Part shown: piece by piece, positions 49,525 to 57,974 of the stretch | How the letters are laid out: each line of letters starts with the position of its first letter | Position numbering within the stretch: the first letter of the stretch is position 1 | NCBI RefSeq assembly: GCF_023757625.1 | Contig: NZ_JALGBZ010000001.1 | Coordinates: 124,001 to 188,000 of the forward strand | Length of the DNA stretch: 64,000 nucleotides | From: Halomonas sp. S3-1-1 | GTDB lineage: Bacteria; Pseudomonadota; Gammaproteobacteria; Pseudomonadales; Halomonadaceae | Reading direction: 5' to 3' | Translations under genes and position numbers: made by a program | The notes under the pieces: generated by a model | What the model was told of the DNA's origin: nothing | Seen by the model: the letters and a program-made list of their open reading frames with translations, nothing else | Databases searched by the model: none

Positions 49525-50550
49525 ATGAAGACGTTTTTCTCCGATCAGAGCTTTCGCCGCCAGGCGGCCACCGAGCTTCACGGCAGCACGCTGGTAGCGC
49601 CCTATGAGACGCCCCGACGCATGGAGATCGTACTCGAGGCGCTCGCGCGCGCCGGGCTCGAGGTGCAGACGCCCGGCGAGTACGGCCTGGCGCCGGTGGA
49701 GGCGGTACACGACGCGGGCTATATCGACTTCATCACCCACTTCTGGCCGCGCTGGCAGGCCGAAGGTCACCCGGGAGAGGCCATCCCCAGCATCTGGCCA
49801 GCGCGCACGCTGCGCGCCGACCGTATCCCCCGCTCGCTGGAAGGCCAGCTTGGCTACTACGCCCTGGCCGCGGAAACCTCGCTGTGCGAAGGCACTTTCG
49901 AGGCCGCGCTTGCCAGCAAGGACACGGCGCTGGCGGCGCTGGAATACACCCTTGAAACCGGTGAGCCGAGCTTTGGGCTGTGCCGTCCGCCGGGCCACCA
50001 CGCGGCGACGGATCAGTTCGGCGGCTATTGCTTTTTCAACAACGCCGCCATCGCTGCCCAGCGCGCGCTGGATAACGGCCATCAGCGCGTGGCGGTGCTC
50101 GATGTCGACTTCCACCACGGCAACGGCACCCAGCAGATCTTCTATCGCCGCTCGGACGTCTTTTTCGCCTCGCTGCACGGCGACCCGGACGTCACCTTTC
50201 CCTACTACTCGGGCTACGCGGACGAAACCGGCGAAGGCGAGGGCGAGGGCTTTACCGCCAACTACCCGATGGCGCCGGGCACGGCGGTCAGCACCTGGAT
50301 GACGGCGCTCGACGACGCGCTTGCAAGGATCATTCGCGCCGAGTGCGAGCTGTTGGTCGTCTCGCTCGGGGTAGATATCTTCGAGAACGACCCCATCAGC
50401 ACCTTCACCTTCAAGCGCGACGACTTCGCAGCGCTTGGCAAGCGCTTGGCCCAGGCGGGGCTGCCCTGCGTTTTATTGATGGAAGGGGGCTACGCGGTGG
50501 ACGACATCGGGGCCAATGTGGTAAGCGTACTGCAGGGTTTCGAGTCATAA
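49525..50550 (+). CDS. Histone deacetylase family protein, probable acetylpolyamine amidohydrolase
   Basis: 341 aa. Zn-dependent deacetylase fold: catalytic His pair in LCRPPGHHAATDQFGGYCFFNNAAIAA, metal ligands in AVLDVDFHHGNGTQQIFY, and C-terminal LMEGGYAVDDIGAN. The loop length and the start YETPRRMEIVLEAL fit bacterial acetylpolyamine amidohydrolases, which deacetylate acetylated putrescine or spermidine. The substrate is inferred only from family. GGAG-type site before the ATG; 19 bases after the GIY-YIG gene. Confidence 0.9.
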   Translation: MKTFFSDQSFRRQAATELHGSTLVAPYETPRRMEIVLEALARAGLEVQTPGEYGLAPVEAVHDAGYIDFITHFWPRWQAEGHPGEAIPSIWPARTLRADRIPRSLEGQLGYYALAAETSLCEGTFEAALASKDTALAALEYTLETGEPSFGLCRPPGHHAATDQFGGYCFFNNAAIAAQRALDNGHQRVAVLDVDFHHGNGTQQIFYRRSDVFFASLHGDPDVTFPYYSGYADETGEGEGEGFTANYPMAPGTAVSTWMTALDDALARIIRAECELLVVSLGVDIFENDPISTFTFKRDDFAALGKRLAQAGLPCVLLMEGGYAVDDIGANVVSVLQGFES

Positions 50551-50641
50551 GCCTCGAAACGCGGCGCGATGGATGACAGCGCGCGCCAATTCGGGCAGTC
50601 TAGCGCCCTTTTCAGCCCGTTTGGTGGCAAGGAGTTAACGC

Positions 50642-51004
50642 GTGGCAGTGTATGGCGGCATTCAGGCACACGAGGTGGAGCGCTGGCTCAACGCCCTGGT
50701 CAATGCTGCCTTCGACCGGCGCTGCCCGCTTTCCAAAGTGCACGGCGGCACGGCGCGGGCTCGTACCGCCCGCCAGGATCTGCTGTGCCTGGCCCAAACC
50801 TTTCGCGGTGAACAGGGCTCGAGCGACGCCGTCGCCGATAGCCTCAGCCGCTGGTGCCAGCACTATCTAACCGAAACCGAGTGGTACGTGCTGGTCAGCG
50901 GCAAAAAGCCCCGCGCGGCTGCCCCGGCTCCTGCCGTACCGGCTCAAGACGAAAGCGCCTCCGCCGAGGCCATCGAGGCGCTGCTGCAGCACAAGGTCGG
51001 CTAA
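50642..51004 (+). CDS. Hypothetical protein, 120 aa, GTG start
   Basis: GTG 50642 with AGGAG at good distance. Predicted mainly helical (HEVERWLNALVNAAFDRRCPLSK ... TARQDLLCLAQTFRGEQGSSDAVADSLSRWCQHYL), then an Ala/Pro-rich linker and a short acidic tail (DESASAEAIEALLQHK). No family recognised. Lies between the deacetylase-family gene and the nuclease gene, on the same strand. Confidence 0.62.
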   Translation: MAVYGGIQAHEVERWLNALVNAAFDRRCPLSKVHGGTARARTARQDLLCLAQTFRGEQGSSDAVADSLSRWCQHYLTETEWYVLVSGKKPRAAAPAPAVPAQDESASAEAIEALLQHKVG

Positions 51005-51048
51005 GCGAGCGCTTAACGACGCCGCCGGCGCGCTGCTACAATGGATGA

Positions 51049-52728
51049 ATGAACAGTGCCCTCTCCGTGCCCGCCACGGCCTCCCTGGATGATCCCCTCT
51101 ACTACCTGACGAACTTTCGTTATGTGCTCGCGTGGGTGAACGATTGCCACCACGATCTGCTGGGCGAACCCGAACGCGTATTTCTGAGCGCTTTCGAGAC
51201 GCTGCCGCAACCCTCTCAGGCGCTGCTGGCGCGCATGGTGATGCGCAAGGGCGAACTCTTTAGAACCGGCAAGCTCGTCTATGGCGAAATTGGTGACACC
51301 CATCAGGCGTTGGCGCCGCTGGTGGAGGCCGGACTGGTCGAGTTCGATCCGGCGCTCACCGCCGCCGAGCTTTGCCATCACCTGCGTTTGGTCGAGCTCA
51401 AAAAGGCCCTGGCGTTTGAGATCCGCGCCGCGGGCCTGGGCGCCTCGCCGGCCAAAAAAGCGCTGCTGGAGCACCTCGTGCCAACGCTTTCGGCGGTCAA
51501 GCCCTTGAGCGAGTGGTGGCCGGAGGCACCGGATACGCTGGTGCGTCTAAGCGTCATGGAAACCTGCGACCGGCTGCGGCTGATGTTCTTTGGCAACTTG
51601 CGCCAGGACTGGGCGGAGTTCGTGCTCACCGAGCTTGGCCGGCAGCGCTTCGAGCCGGTGGCGCTCTCGCCCGACGCCCGCGCGTTTGCCCACCGCGACG
51701 AGGTCACCACCTATTTACACCTTCACCGGCTGCGCGAGCGCCTGAGTGACGGCGAGCCGCCGGCCGCGCTTTTCGAAGAGGTGCCGGAGGCCGGCGACAG
51801 CCGCTGGCTTGGTGCCCGACGAAGCCGGCTGCTGGTGAGCATGGGCCGCGAGGCCGAGCGCGGCGGCGACGAGGCGCTTTCACTCACGCTTTATCAGGCG
51901 GCCACCGGCAGCGACGCCCGCATTCGACAGCTTCGCCTGCTGGAGCGGCGCGGCGAAGACCGCCGCGCGTTGGAGCTCGCCCGCGCCGCGCTCGAAGACG
52001 GCCCGCGCGAAAGCGAGCGCCAAGCGCTGGAGCGCCTGATTCCGCGGCTGGAAAGACGCTTGGGCGGCCCGCCGGTCAAGCGCGGGCAGGATGCCTCGGT
52101 GGCCATAAAAACCCTGACGCTTTTGGGACCGCGGCCCGTCGAGCGCGCGGTGGCCGAGCACCTGGCCACGCCTAGGGCGCCGGTGTTTTATGTCGAGAAC
52201 AGCCTGATCACCGGGCTTTTTGGTCTGCTGCTGTGGCCGGCGCTCTTTAAGCCGCTGCCCGGCGCCTTCTTCCACCCGTTTCACAGCGCCCCGGCGGATC
52301 TTTACCGCGAGGACTTCGTCGAGGCGCGCCGCGAGGAGATCGACGCCTGCTTGGCGCGCCTGGACGATGGCCGCCACGTTCAAGGCATTCGCGACGTTTT
52401 CGCCGACAAGCACGGCACCGCCTCGGCGTTCATCCACTGGCCGGCGCTCGACGAGACGCTGCTGGAAACGGCGCTGGCGTGTATTCCCGGCCACCATCTG
52501 CGCGCGCTGTTCGAGCGGCTGCTGGAGGATCTCAAGCACAATCGGGCGGGTTTTCCCGATTTGATCCAGTTCTTCCCCGAGGCCGAAGGCGACGTACGCT
52601 ATCGCATGATCGAGGTGAAAGGGCCCGGCGACCGGCTGCAGGATAACCAGCGCCGCTGGCTCGCCCATTTCGAGCGCCACGGTATCCCCGTCGAGGTGTG
52701 CCACGTGCGCTGGCAGGCCACCTCTTGA
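51049..52728 (+). CDS. VRR-NUC domain nuclease (bacterial FAN1-like)
   Basis: 559 aa. The C-terminal 110 residues form the VRR-NUC PD-(D/E)xK nuclease: GFPDLIQFFPEAEGDVRYRMIEVKGPGDRLQDNQRRWL, with Asp, Glu and Lys of the catalytic set. The rest has a SAP-like/helical N-terminal region and TPR-like helices, as in bacterial FAN1. FAN1 enzymes cut branched DNA in interstrand-crosslink repair. The stop overlaps the start of a helicase gene, suggesting a joint repair complex. Confidence 0.9.
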   Translation: MNSALSVPATASLDDPLYYLTNFRYVLAWVNDCHHDLLGEPERVFLSAFETLPQPSQALLARMVMRKGELFRTGKLVYGEIGDTHQALAPLVEAGLVEFDPALTAAELCHHLRLVELKKALAFEIRAAGLGASPAKKALLEHLVPTLSAVKPLSEWWPEAPDTLVRLSVMETCDRLRLMFFGNLRQDWAEFVLTELGRQRFEPVALSPDARAFAHRDEVTTYLHLHRLRERLSDGEPPAALFEEVPEAGDSRWLGARRSRLLVSMGREAERGGDEALSLTLYQAATGSDARIRQLRLLERRGEDRRALELARAALEDGPRESERQALERLIPRLERRLGGPPVKRGQDASVAIKTLTLLGPRPVERAVAEHLATPRAPVFYVENSLITGLFGLLLWPALFKPLPGAFFHPFHSAPADLYREDFVEARREEIDACLARLDDGRHVQGIRDVFADKHGTASAFIHWPALDETLLETALACIPGHHLRALFERLLEDLKHNRAGFPDLIQFFPEAEGDVRYRMIEVKGPGDRLQDNQRRWLAHFERHGIPVEVCHVRWQATS

Positions 52729-54974
52729 GCGAGTACAGGGTCGCGGCGCGCGCGCTTTGTGAATTCACCGCGCGCCGGGGCGATCTCGACTACCGCTTCA
52801 CCCCGGCGCCCAGCGCCCAGGAGGGCATCGCCGGCCATACGCTGGTCGCAAGCCGCCGCGGCGAGGGCTACATTGCCGAGCTTCCACTTGCCGCCACCGT
52901 CGAAGGCCTGCGCGTGTCCGGCCGGGCGGACGGCTATGACCCGAACGCCAACTGCCTGGAAGAGGTGAAGACTCACCGCGGCGATCTTTCGCGCATGGCG
53001 GACAACCAGCGCGCGCTGCATTGGGCCCAGGTGAAGGTGTACGGGGCGCTTTTGTGCGCCGAGCGTGAGCTTTCCCGGGTGACACTGGCGCTGGTGTATT
53101 TCGAGATCAGTAGCCAGCGTGAGACCCGGCTGAGCCAGGAATTCGACGCCTTTGAGCTCCAGACGTTCTTTCGTGATCAGTGCCGGCGCTTTCTCGCTTG
53201 GGCGAAGCAGGAAGCCGCCCACGTCGAGGTTCGAGACGAACGCCTGGGCGCGCTTACCTTTCCCCACGCGAACTTTCGCCCGGGCCAGCGCGCGCTGGCC
53301 GAAAATGTGTTCAAGGCAGTGAGCACCGAGCGCTGCCTGCTCGCCCAGGCGCCTACCGGCATCGGTAAGACGCTGGCCACGCTCTTTCCCATGCTCACCG
53401 CCATGCCGCGAAAGCGCTTGGACCGGGTGGCGTTTCTGACCATGAAAACCCCCGGCCGGCGGCTGGCGCTGGACGCCCTTCAGACCCTACAGGGCGCAGG
53501 CGCAACGCCGCTTCGCGTGGTCGAACTGGTCGCGCGCACCAAGGCCTGCGAGTTCCCGGAGCGCGCTTGCCACGGCGAAGCGTGCCCGCTGGCGGCGGGC
53601 TTTTATGATCGCTTACCAGAGGCGCGCGCGGCCTGCGTCGAGCGCGGCTTTCTCGACCGCGAAGGGCTCAGGCAGGTAGCGCTTGCACACGACGTCTGCC
53701 CCTATTATCTGGGCCAGGAGATGGCGCGCTGGGCAGATGTGGTGGTGGGCGATGTGAACCACTGGTTCGACACCCACGCGCTGCTCCACGGCCTGGCGGC
53801 GGCGGGCGACTGGCGAGTGGGGGTACTGGTTGACGAAGCGCACAATCTGGTCGAGCGCGCCCGGGGCATGTACAGCGCCGAGGTGTCGCAACAGCGCTTC
53901 AACCAGGCGAAAAAGGGCGCTCCGGCGGCGCTGAAAAAGCCGCTGGACCAGTTGGGTCGCCAGTGGAAGGCGCTGTCAGACGGCGGTGAGGCCGTGACTG
54001 AGCGCTATCGGCTGCTGGAGGAGCTGCCCGGCAAGCTCGTCGGCGCGCTCTACAAGGTGGCAAGCGCCATCACCGAGTATCTGGGCGAGCACCCGGAGGC
54101 GGCAAGCCTCGCGCTTCAGGAGCTTCTGTTCGAGGCGCTGGGGTTTTGCCGGTTGGCGGAGTCCTTTGGTAAGCACTCGCTTTGCGACGTCACCCGTCTG
54201 GGGCGCGGGCGCGCGGTGCTCGGCATTCGCAACGTCATTCCGGCAGACTTTCTCGCCCCGCGCATCGAGCGCGCCCAGAGCCTGGTGCTCTTTTCCGCGA
54301 CGCTCACGCCGCCGCGCTACTACCGCGACCTGCTGGGCCTGCCTTTGGACAGCGTCTGGCGCGAGATCGACTCACCTTTCGCCGCGCACCAGCTCAGCGT
54401 CAGGCTCGCGCGCCACATCTCGACGCGCTACCGCGACCGGGAAGCCTCTGTTACGCCCATCGTTGCCACCATCGCCGAGCAGTATCGGGAGATGCCCGGC
54501 CACTATCTGGCGTTTTTCAGCAGCTTCGCCTATCTCGACGCGGTGTTCGAGCGCTTTACCCGCGACTGGCCGGAAATTCCCGCCTTTGCCCAGACCCGCG
54601 GCATGGCGGAAGACGCGCGCGAAGCGTTTCTGGCACGCTTCACTCCCGGCGGGCGCGGCGTGGGCTTTGCGGTGCTGGGCGGCGCCTTCGGCGAAGGCGT
54701 GGATTTGCCCGGCGACCGGCTGATCGGCGCATTTATCGCAACGCTTGGCCTACCCCCGTTCAACGCCTACAACGAAGCGCTGAAGGCGCGCCTGCACGAG
54801 CGCTTCGGCGAAGGCGAGGCCTACACCTACCGCATTCCCGGCATGATCAAGGTGGTACAGGCCGCCGGCCGAGTGATCCGCGGCCCCGACGATGAAGGCG
54901 TGGTGGTGCTGATGGACGACCGCTTCGACCAGAGCGCCGTGCGCGGGCTGCTACCGAGCTGGTGGGCGCTGTAG
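52725..54974 (+). CDS. DinG/XPD-like Fe-S helicase with N-terminal PD-(D/E)xK-like domain
   Basis: 749 aa from a TTG at 52725 that overlaps the nuclease stop (TTGA); a GTG at 52698 is an alternative. N-terminal part (about 1-170) looks like a Cas4/PD-(D/E)xK domain: VSGRADGYDPNANCLEEVKTHRGDL. Helicase motifs: APTGIGKTLATLF (I), VDEAHNL (DEAH), LVLFSATLTPPRYY, and QAAGRVIRGPDDEGVV (VI). Four cysteines for an Fe-S cluster occur between motifs I and II (CEFPERACHGEACP, CPYYLGQEM). Same architecture as helicases paired with VRR-NUC proteins in pseudomonads. Likely unwinds damaged DNA for the partner nuclease. Confidence 0.88.
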   Translation: MSEYRVAARALCEFTARRGDLDYRFTPAPSAQEGIAGHTLVASRRGEGYIAELPLAATVEGLRVSGRADGYDPNANCLEEVKTHRGDLSRMADNQRALHWAQVKVYGALLCAERELSRVTLALVYFEISSQRETRLSQEFDAFELQTFFRDQCRRFLAWAKQEAAHVEVRDERLGALTFPHANFRPGQRALAENVFKAVSTERCLLAQAPTGIGKTLATLFPMLTAMPRKRLDRVAFLTMKTPGRRLALDALQTLQGAGATPLRVVELVARTKACEFPERACHGEACPLAAGFYDRLPEARAACVERGFLDREGLRQVALAHDVCPYYLGQEMARWADVVVGDVNHWFDTHALLHGLAAAGDWRVGVLVDEAHNLVERARGMYSAEVSQQRFNQAKKGAPAALKKPLDQLGRQWKALSDGGEAVTERYRLLEELPGKLVGALYKVASAITEYLGEHPEAASLALQELLFEALGFCRLAESFGKHSLCDVTRLGRGRAVLGIRNVIPADFLAPRIERAQSLVLFSATLTPPRYYRDLLGLPLDSVWREIDSPFAAHQLSVRLARHISTRYRDREASVTPIVATIAEQYREMPGHYLAFFSSFAYLDAVFERFTRDWPEIPAFAQTRGMAEDAREAFLARFTPGGRGVGFAVLGGAFGEGVDLPGDRLIGAFIATLGLPPFNAYNEALKARLHERFGEGEAYTYRIPGMIKVVQAAGRVIRGPDDEGVVVLMDDRFDQSAVRGLLPSWWAL

Positions 54975-54988
54975 TCTCGGCACAAAGC

Positions 54989-55771
54989 TCACGTCGCCAG
55001 CGCCGAGAACGCCAGCCCCATCACGCTGACCGCAATCAGCACCACCCCCAGCACGCGAAAGAAGAGCACCGTGTCAGCCTTTTGCAGGTAGCGGTGGGCG
55101 CGCTGGCCGAGCAGGTGGCCGGCAAAGGCGCAGGGCAGAAGCCAGAGCTGGTGAATGAGCTGAAGATCGACGCCGGCGACGATGAACGACACCATCTTGA
55201 TCACCACGAGGATGAACCAGAGCACGAACATGGTATCGCGCAGCTGCTCCTTCGCCACGTGGGCGGCGAATACGGCCACGATCAAGGGCGCCCCGATCAG
55301 CGAGGTGCCGCTGACGTAGCCGCCCAGGCCCAGCAGCACGACATCGACGTAGCGGTGCTGGCTCTTGAACGGTTTGTTCAGCACGTAACCGATGGCGTAG
55401 ATGAGCACGATGGCGAAGATGATATTGGTCATGATCATGGGGGGCAGCGTCAAAAGCCCGACCACGCCGACCAGCTTCGGCACGATCATGATCTTCAGCG
55501 CCTTTTTGAGATAGCGCCAGTCGATGTTGCTTTGAACGGCGCTCTTTGTGTCCGCCTTGATCTGGCGATTGCCTTGCCAGGCGATCCAGCTCGAGAAGAT
55601 CAAAAGATGAATGGCGATGATCGGCAGAAACACCAGCGGGTCGTTATGCACCAGCAGCAGAAACGGCAGGGCGAGCACCGCGCCGCCAAAGCCCAGGCTC
55701 GTACGCACGAAGCCGCTCCAGGCAAAAATCAGCCCGATGAGCGCGTACTGGTACCACAAAAGATCCGCCAT
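54989..55771 (-). CDS. TauE/SafE-family membrane permease
   Basis: 260 aa from ATG 55771 (AGGGAAG site). About eight helices in two repeats; typical glycine-rich helix ends GFVRTSLGFGGAVLALPFLLL and LGGYVSGTSLIGAPLIVAVFAA. The family exports or imports sulfite, sulfoacetate and related anions; the substrate here is not known. Convergent with the helicase gene. Confidence 0.87.
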   Translation of the reverse strand: MADLLWYQYALIGLIFAWSGFVRTSLGFGGAVLALPFLLLVHNDPLVFLPIIAIHLLIFSSWIAWQGNRQIKADTKSAVQSNIDWRYLKKALKIMIVPKLVGVVGLLTLPPMIMTNIIFAIVLIYAIGYVLNKPFKSQHRYVDVVLLGLGGYVSGTSLIGAPLIVAVFAAHVAKEQLRDTMFVLWFILVVIKMVSFIVAGVDLQLIHQLWLLPCAFAGHLLGQRAHRYLQKADTVLFFRVLGVVLIAVSVMGLAFSALAT

Positions 55772-55923
55772 TCGTCGGCTTCCCTGATCGAACAAACGTT
55801 AAAGAGCGCCGCCGCCGGGTCCTTTTTCCCCGGCGGCGGCTATGCTGAATTCAAGCCTACCAGGAAATGGCCCCCAAGCGGCACTCCCAAGCACTCTTTC
55901 AACACAACGGAACGTGTTTCCCC

Positions 55924-57066
55924 ATGCCAACATCGAAAAAACCGATCAGCTTTTTCGTGCACCATCAGGGGCGCGGTCACGCCCGCCGCGCCATGGCGAT
56001 CATCCGCCACTTCGCGCTTGATCGCCCGGTCAGCGTCCTGACCGCCGACCCCAGCCTGTTCGACGGCTTCGAGCGCGACATCGACGTGGTGGCGCTGCCG
56101 GACATGATCGGCGCCGCGGTGCCGACCCAAGCGCTTTACGAGCAGCCGACGCCGTCGGTGATGCACTGCGTGCCGATGGGCGTGGTCGAAATGCGCCAGA
56201 CCATGCGGGCCGTGCTCGATCATCTCGATGACATCGATGCGGGGCTGTTCGTCATCGACGTCTCCGCCGAGCTGGCGCTTTTATCGCGCATTGCCAGCGT
56301 CCCGGCGGTGAGTATTCGTATGCACGGCGACCGTAACGACCCGGGCCATTTGGGCGCTTACGAGGCGAGCGTGGCCATGCTCGCGCCGTTCGATGAGCGC
56401 CTGGAACAGGCCGATTACCCCGCGCACCTGCGCGCGAAAACCTTTTACAGCGGCGGCCTGTGTACTACCACGGCCCGCGTACCCAGCCGCGAAGAGGCGC
56501 GCGCGCGGCTAGGGCTCGACCCGGACCGCGAGATCGTCGTTGCGTTGACCGGCGGCGGCGGGGCGGGCACGCCCTACGCGCCGCTCACCGTGGCCGCCCG
56601 CGCCGCGCCGGAAACACTCTTTATCACCATCGGCCCGCTGCACCTGGAAGGGCATGAAACCGACTTCGCCAATTTGATCAACGTCGGCTGGGTCGAGAAC
56701 GTGGTGGAGTATCTCGCCGCCAGCGACATCGTGCTCGCCTCCGCCGGCGACAACACGGTGCATGAAATCGCGATGCTCAGGCGGCCTTACATAGTGGCCC
56801 CAGAGTGGCGCTACTTCGGCGAGCAGGTGCGCAAGGCCGAGCGGCTGGCGGCGCTGGGCGCGGCGGTGAACATGCCGGTATGGCCCGGCGATTTCGCTGG
56901 CTGGCAGGCGGTGCTCGCAAAGGCGAGGGGCCTAGACGTCGAGCGCCTTGCTCCGCTGTTTGACGAAACCGCCGCCCGCCGCGCCGCCGAGTGGCTGGAG
57001 GCGTGCGTTGACCGGCTCTGGGAAGGCGCACCGACGGTGCCGACGCTCGAACGGGTTCGCGCCTGA
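55924..57066 (+). CDS. GT-B glycosyltransferase (MurG/GT28-like)
   Basis: 380 aa from ATG 55924; weak ribosome site. N-terminal motif SFFVHHQGRGHARRAMAIIRHF resembles the GxGH loop of MurG/UDP-glycosyltransferases. C-terminal donor site: VVALTGGGGAGTPYA, VGWVENVVEYLAASDIVLASAGDNTVHEIAMLRRPYIVAPEWRYFGEQ. The gene faces the GT2 and sucrose-phosphate synthase genes. Acceptor unknown. Confidence 0.82.
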   Translation: MPTSKKPISFFVHHQGRGHARRAMAIIRHFALDRPVSVLTADPSLFDGFERDIDVVALPDMIGAAVPTQALYEQPTPSVMHCVPMGVVEMRQTMRAVLDHLDDIDAGLFVIDVSAELALLSRIASVPAVSIRMHGDRNDPGHLGAYEASVAMLAPFDERLEQADYPAHLRAKTFYSGGLCTTTARVPSREEARARLGLDPDREIVVALTGGGGAGTPYAPLTVAARAAPETLFITIGPLHLEGHETDFANLINVGWVENVVEYLAASDIVLASAGDNTVHEIAMLRRPYIVAPEWRYFGEQVRKAERLAALGAAVNMPVWPGDFAGWQAVLAKARGLDVERLAPLFDETAARRAAEWLEACVDRLWEGAPTVPTLERVRA

Positions 57067-57083
57067 CGCGCGTTTAGCCCGCG

Positions 57084-57974
57084 CTAGCCAAAGCGCGCAC
57101 TTTCGGGCAGGCGCGCGCGCTCGATATCATCGACGCTTGGGTAGCGCACCACGTCGATGTCAGACGCATCGGGCGACCAGCGAATCGCGCCGGCCTCACG
57201 AAACTGGTTCAGCCAGTACTCCATGCACCAGCGCCCCCAGCGGGCGTGAAAGCGCCGGGCGTTGTCGATGATCGCCTCGAAATGCGGCCAGGGCGGCGCG
57301 TATACGGCGTGGTGCTGGTGCCAGGCCATCGCCCCGCCGACCCAGTAAAGCGCCACGCCGGCGCTTTCGAGCCGCCAGGCGTAGTCGGTCTCCTCGCCGC
57401 CGTAGCCCACATACCCTTCGTCCATGCCGCCGGCGCGCAGGTGATCCGCCTTCATCAGTGCAAACGAGAGCCCCCATAAATGGCCGTGATCCGGCTCCGG
57501 GCGTATCTCGTGCTCGTCGATAGTTGGCCGCGCCGGGTGGCGCTCGCCCCGGGCGGCAAGCGCCGTAAAATCGAGCGCGCCGTTTGGGCGGCGCACCACC
57601 GCGCCGGCGGCCAGGTAGTGCACCTCGCCGATATAGAGCGCGGCGCGCTCCACCAACGCCTGGCGATAGCGCGCGACGAGCGTGGGCGAGGCGATGCAGT
57701 CCACGTCGAGAAACACCAGGGCCTCATTGGAGGCCGCCTCGACCGCGGCGTTGCGGGCGCGGGCAAGCGGCAGCGCCTCGCCCTCGACGAACACGTGGCG
57801 CACGGGAAAGCCGACCTCGGGCAGGAGCGCGTGCGCCTCTGGCTGCATCCAGGCGATGATCAGCTCGTCCGGCGGGCGGGTCTGGGCGTCGAGACTTAGC
57901 ATCAGGTTGATCAGATGCTCGCGGCGCCCGCGCACCAGCGTCAGGGCGCTAATGTTCAAGATGCTAACGTTCAT
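57084..57974 (-). CDS. GT2-family glycosyltransferase
   Basis: 296 aa from ATG 57974, which overlaps the stop of the sucrose-phosphate synthase gene (ATGA). GT-A fold: SILNISALTLVRGRREHLINLMLSLDAQTRPPDELIIAWM, ARARNAAVEAASNEALVFLDVDCIAS (DxD-like), and GGMDEGYVGYGGEETDYAWRLESAGVALYWVGGAMAWHQHH. Coupled to the synthase, so it may use or extend the same sugar product. Substrate not inferable. Confidence 0.88.
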   Translation of the reverse strand: MNVSILNISALTLVRGRREHLINLMLSLDAQTRPPDELIIAWMQPEAHALLPEVGFPVRHVFVEGEALPLARARNAAVEAASNEALVFLDVDCIASPTLVARYRQALVERAALYIGEVHYLAAGAVVRRPNGALDFTALAARGERHPARPTIDEHEIRPEPDHGHLWGLSFALMKADHLRAGGMDEGYVGYGGEETDYAWRLESAGVALYWVGGAMAWHQHHAVYAPPWPHFEAIIDNARRFHARWGRWCMEYWLNQFREAGAIRWSPDASDIDVVRYPSVDDIERARLPESARFG

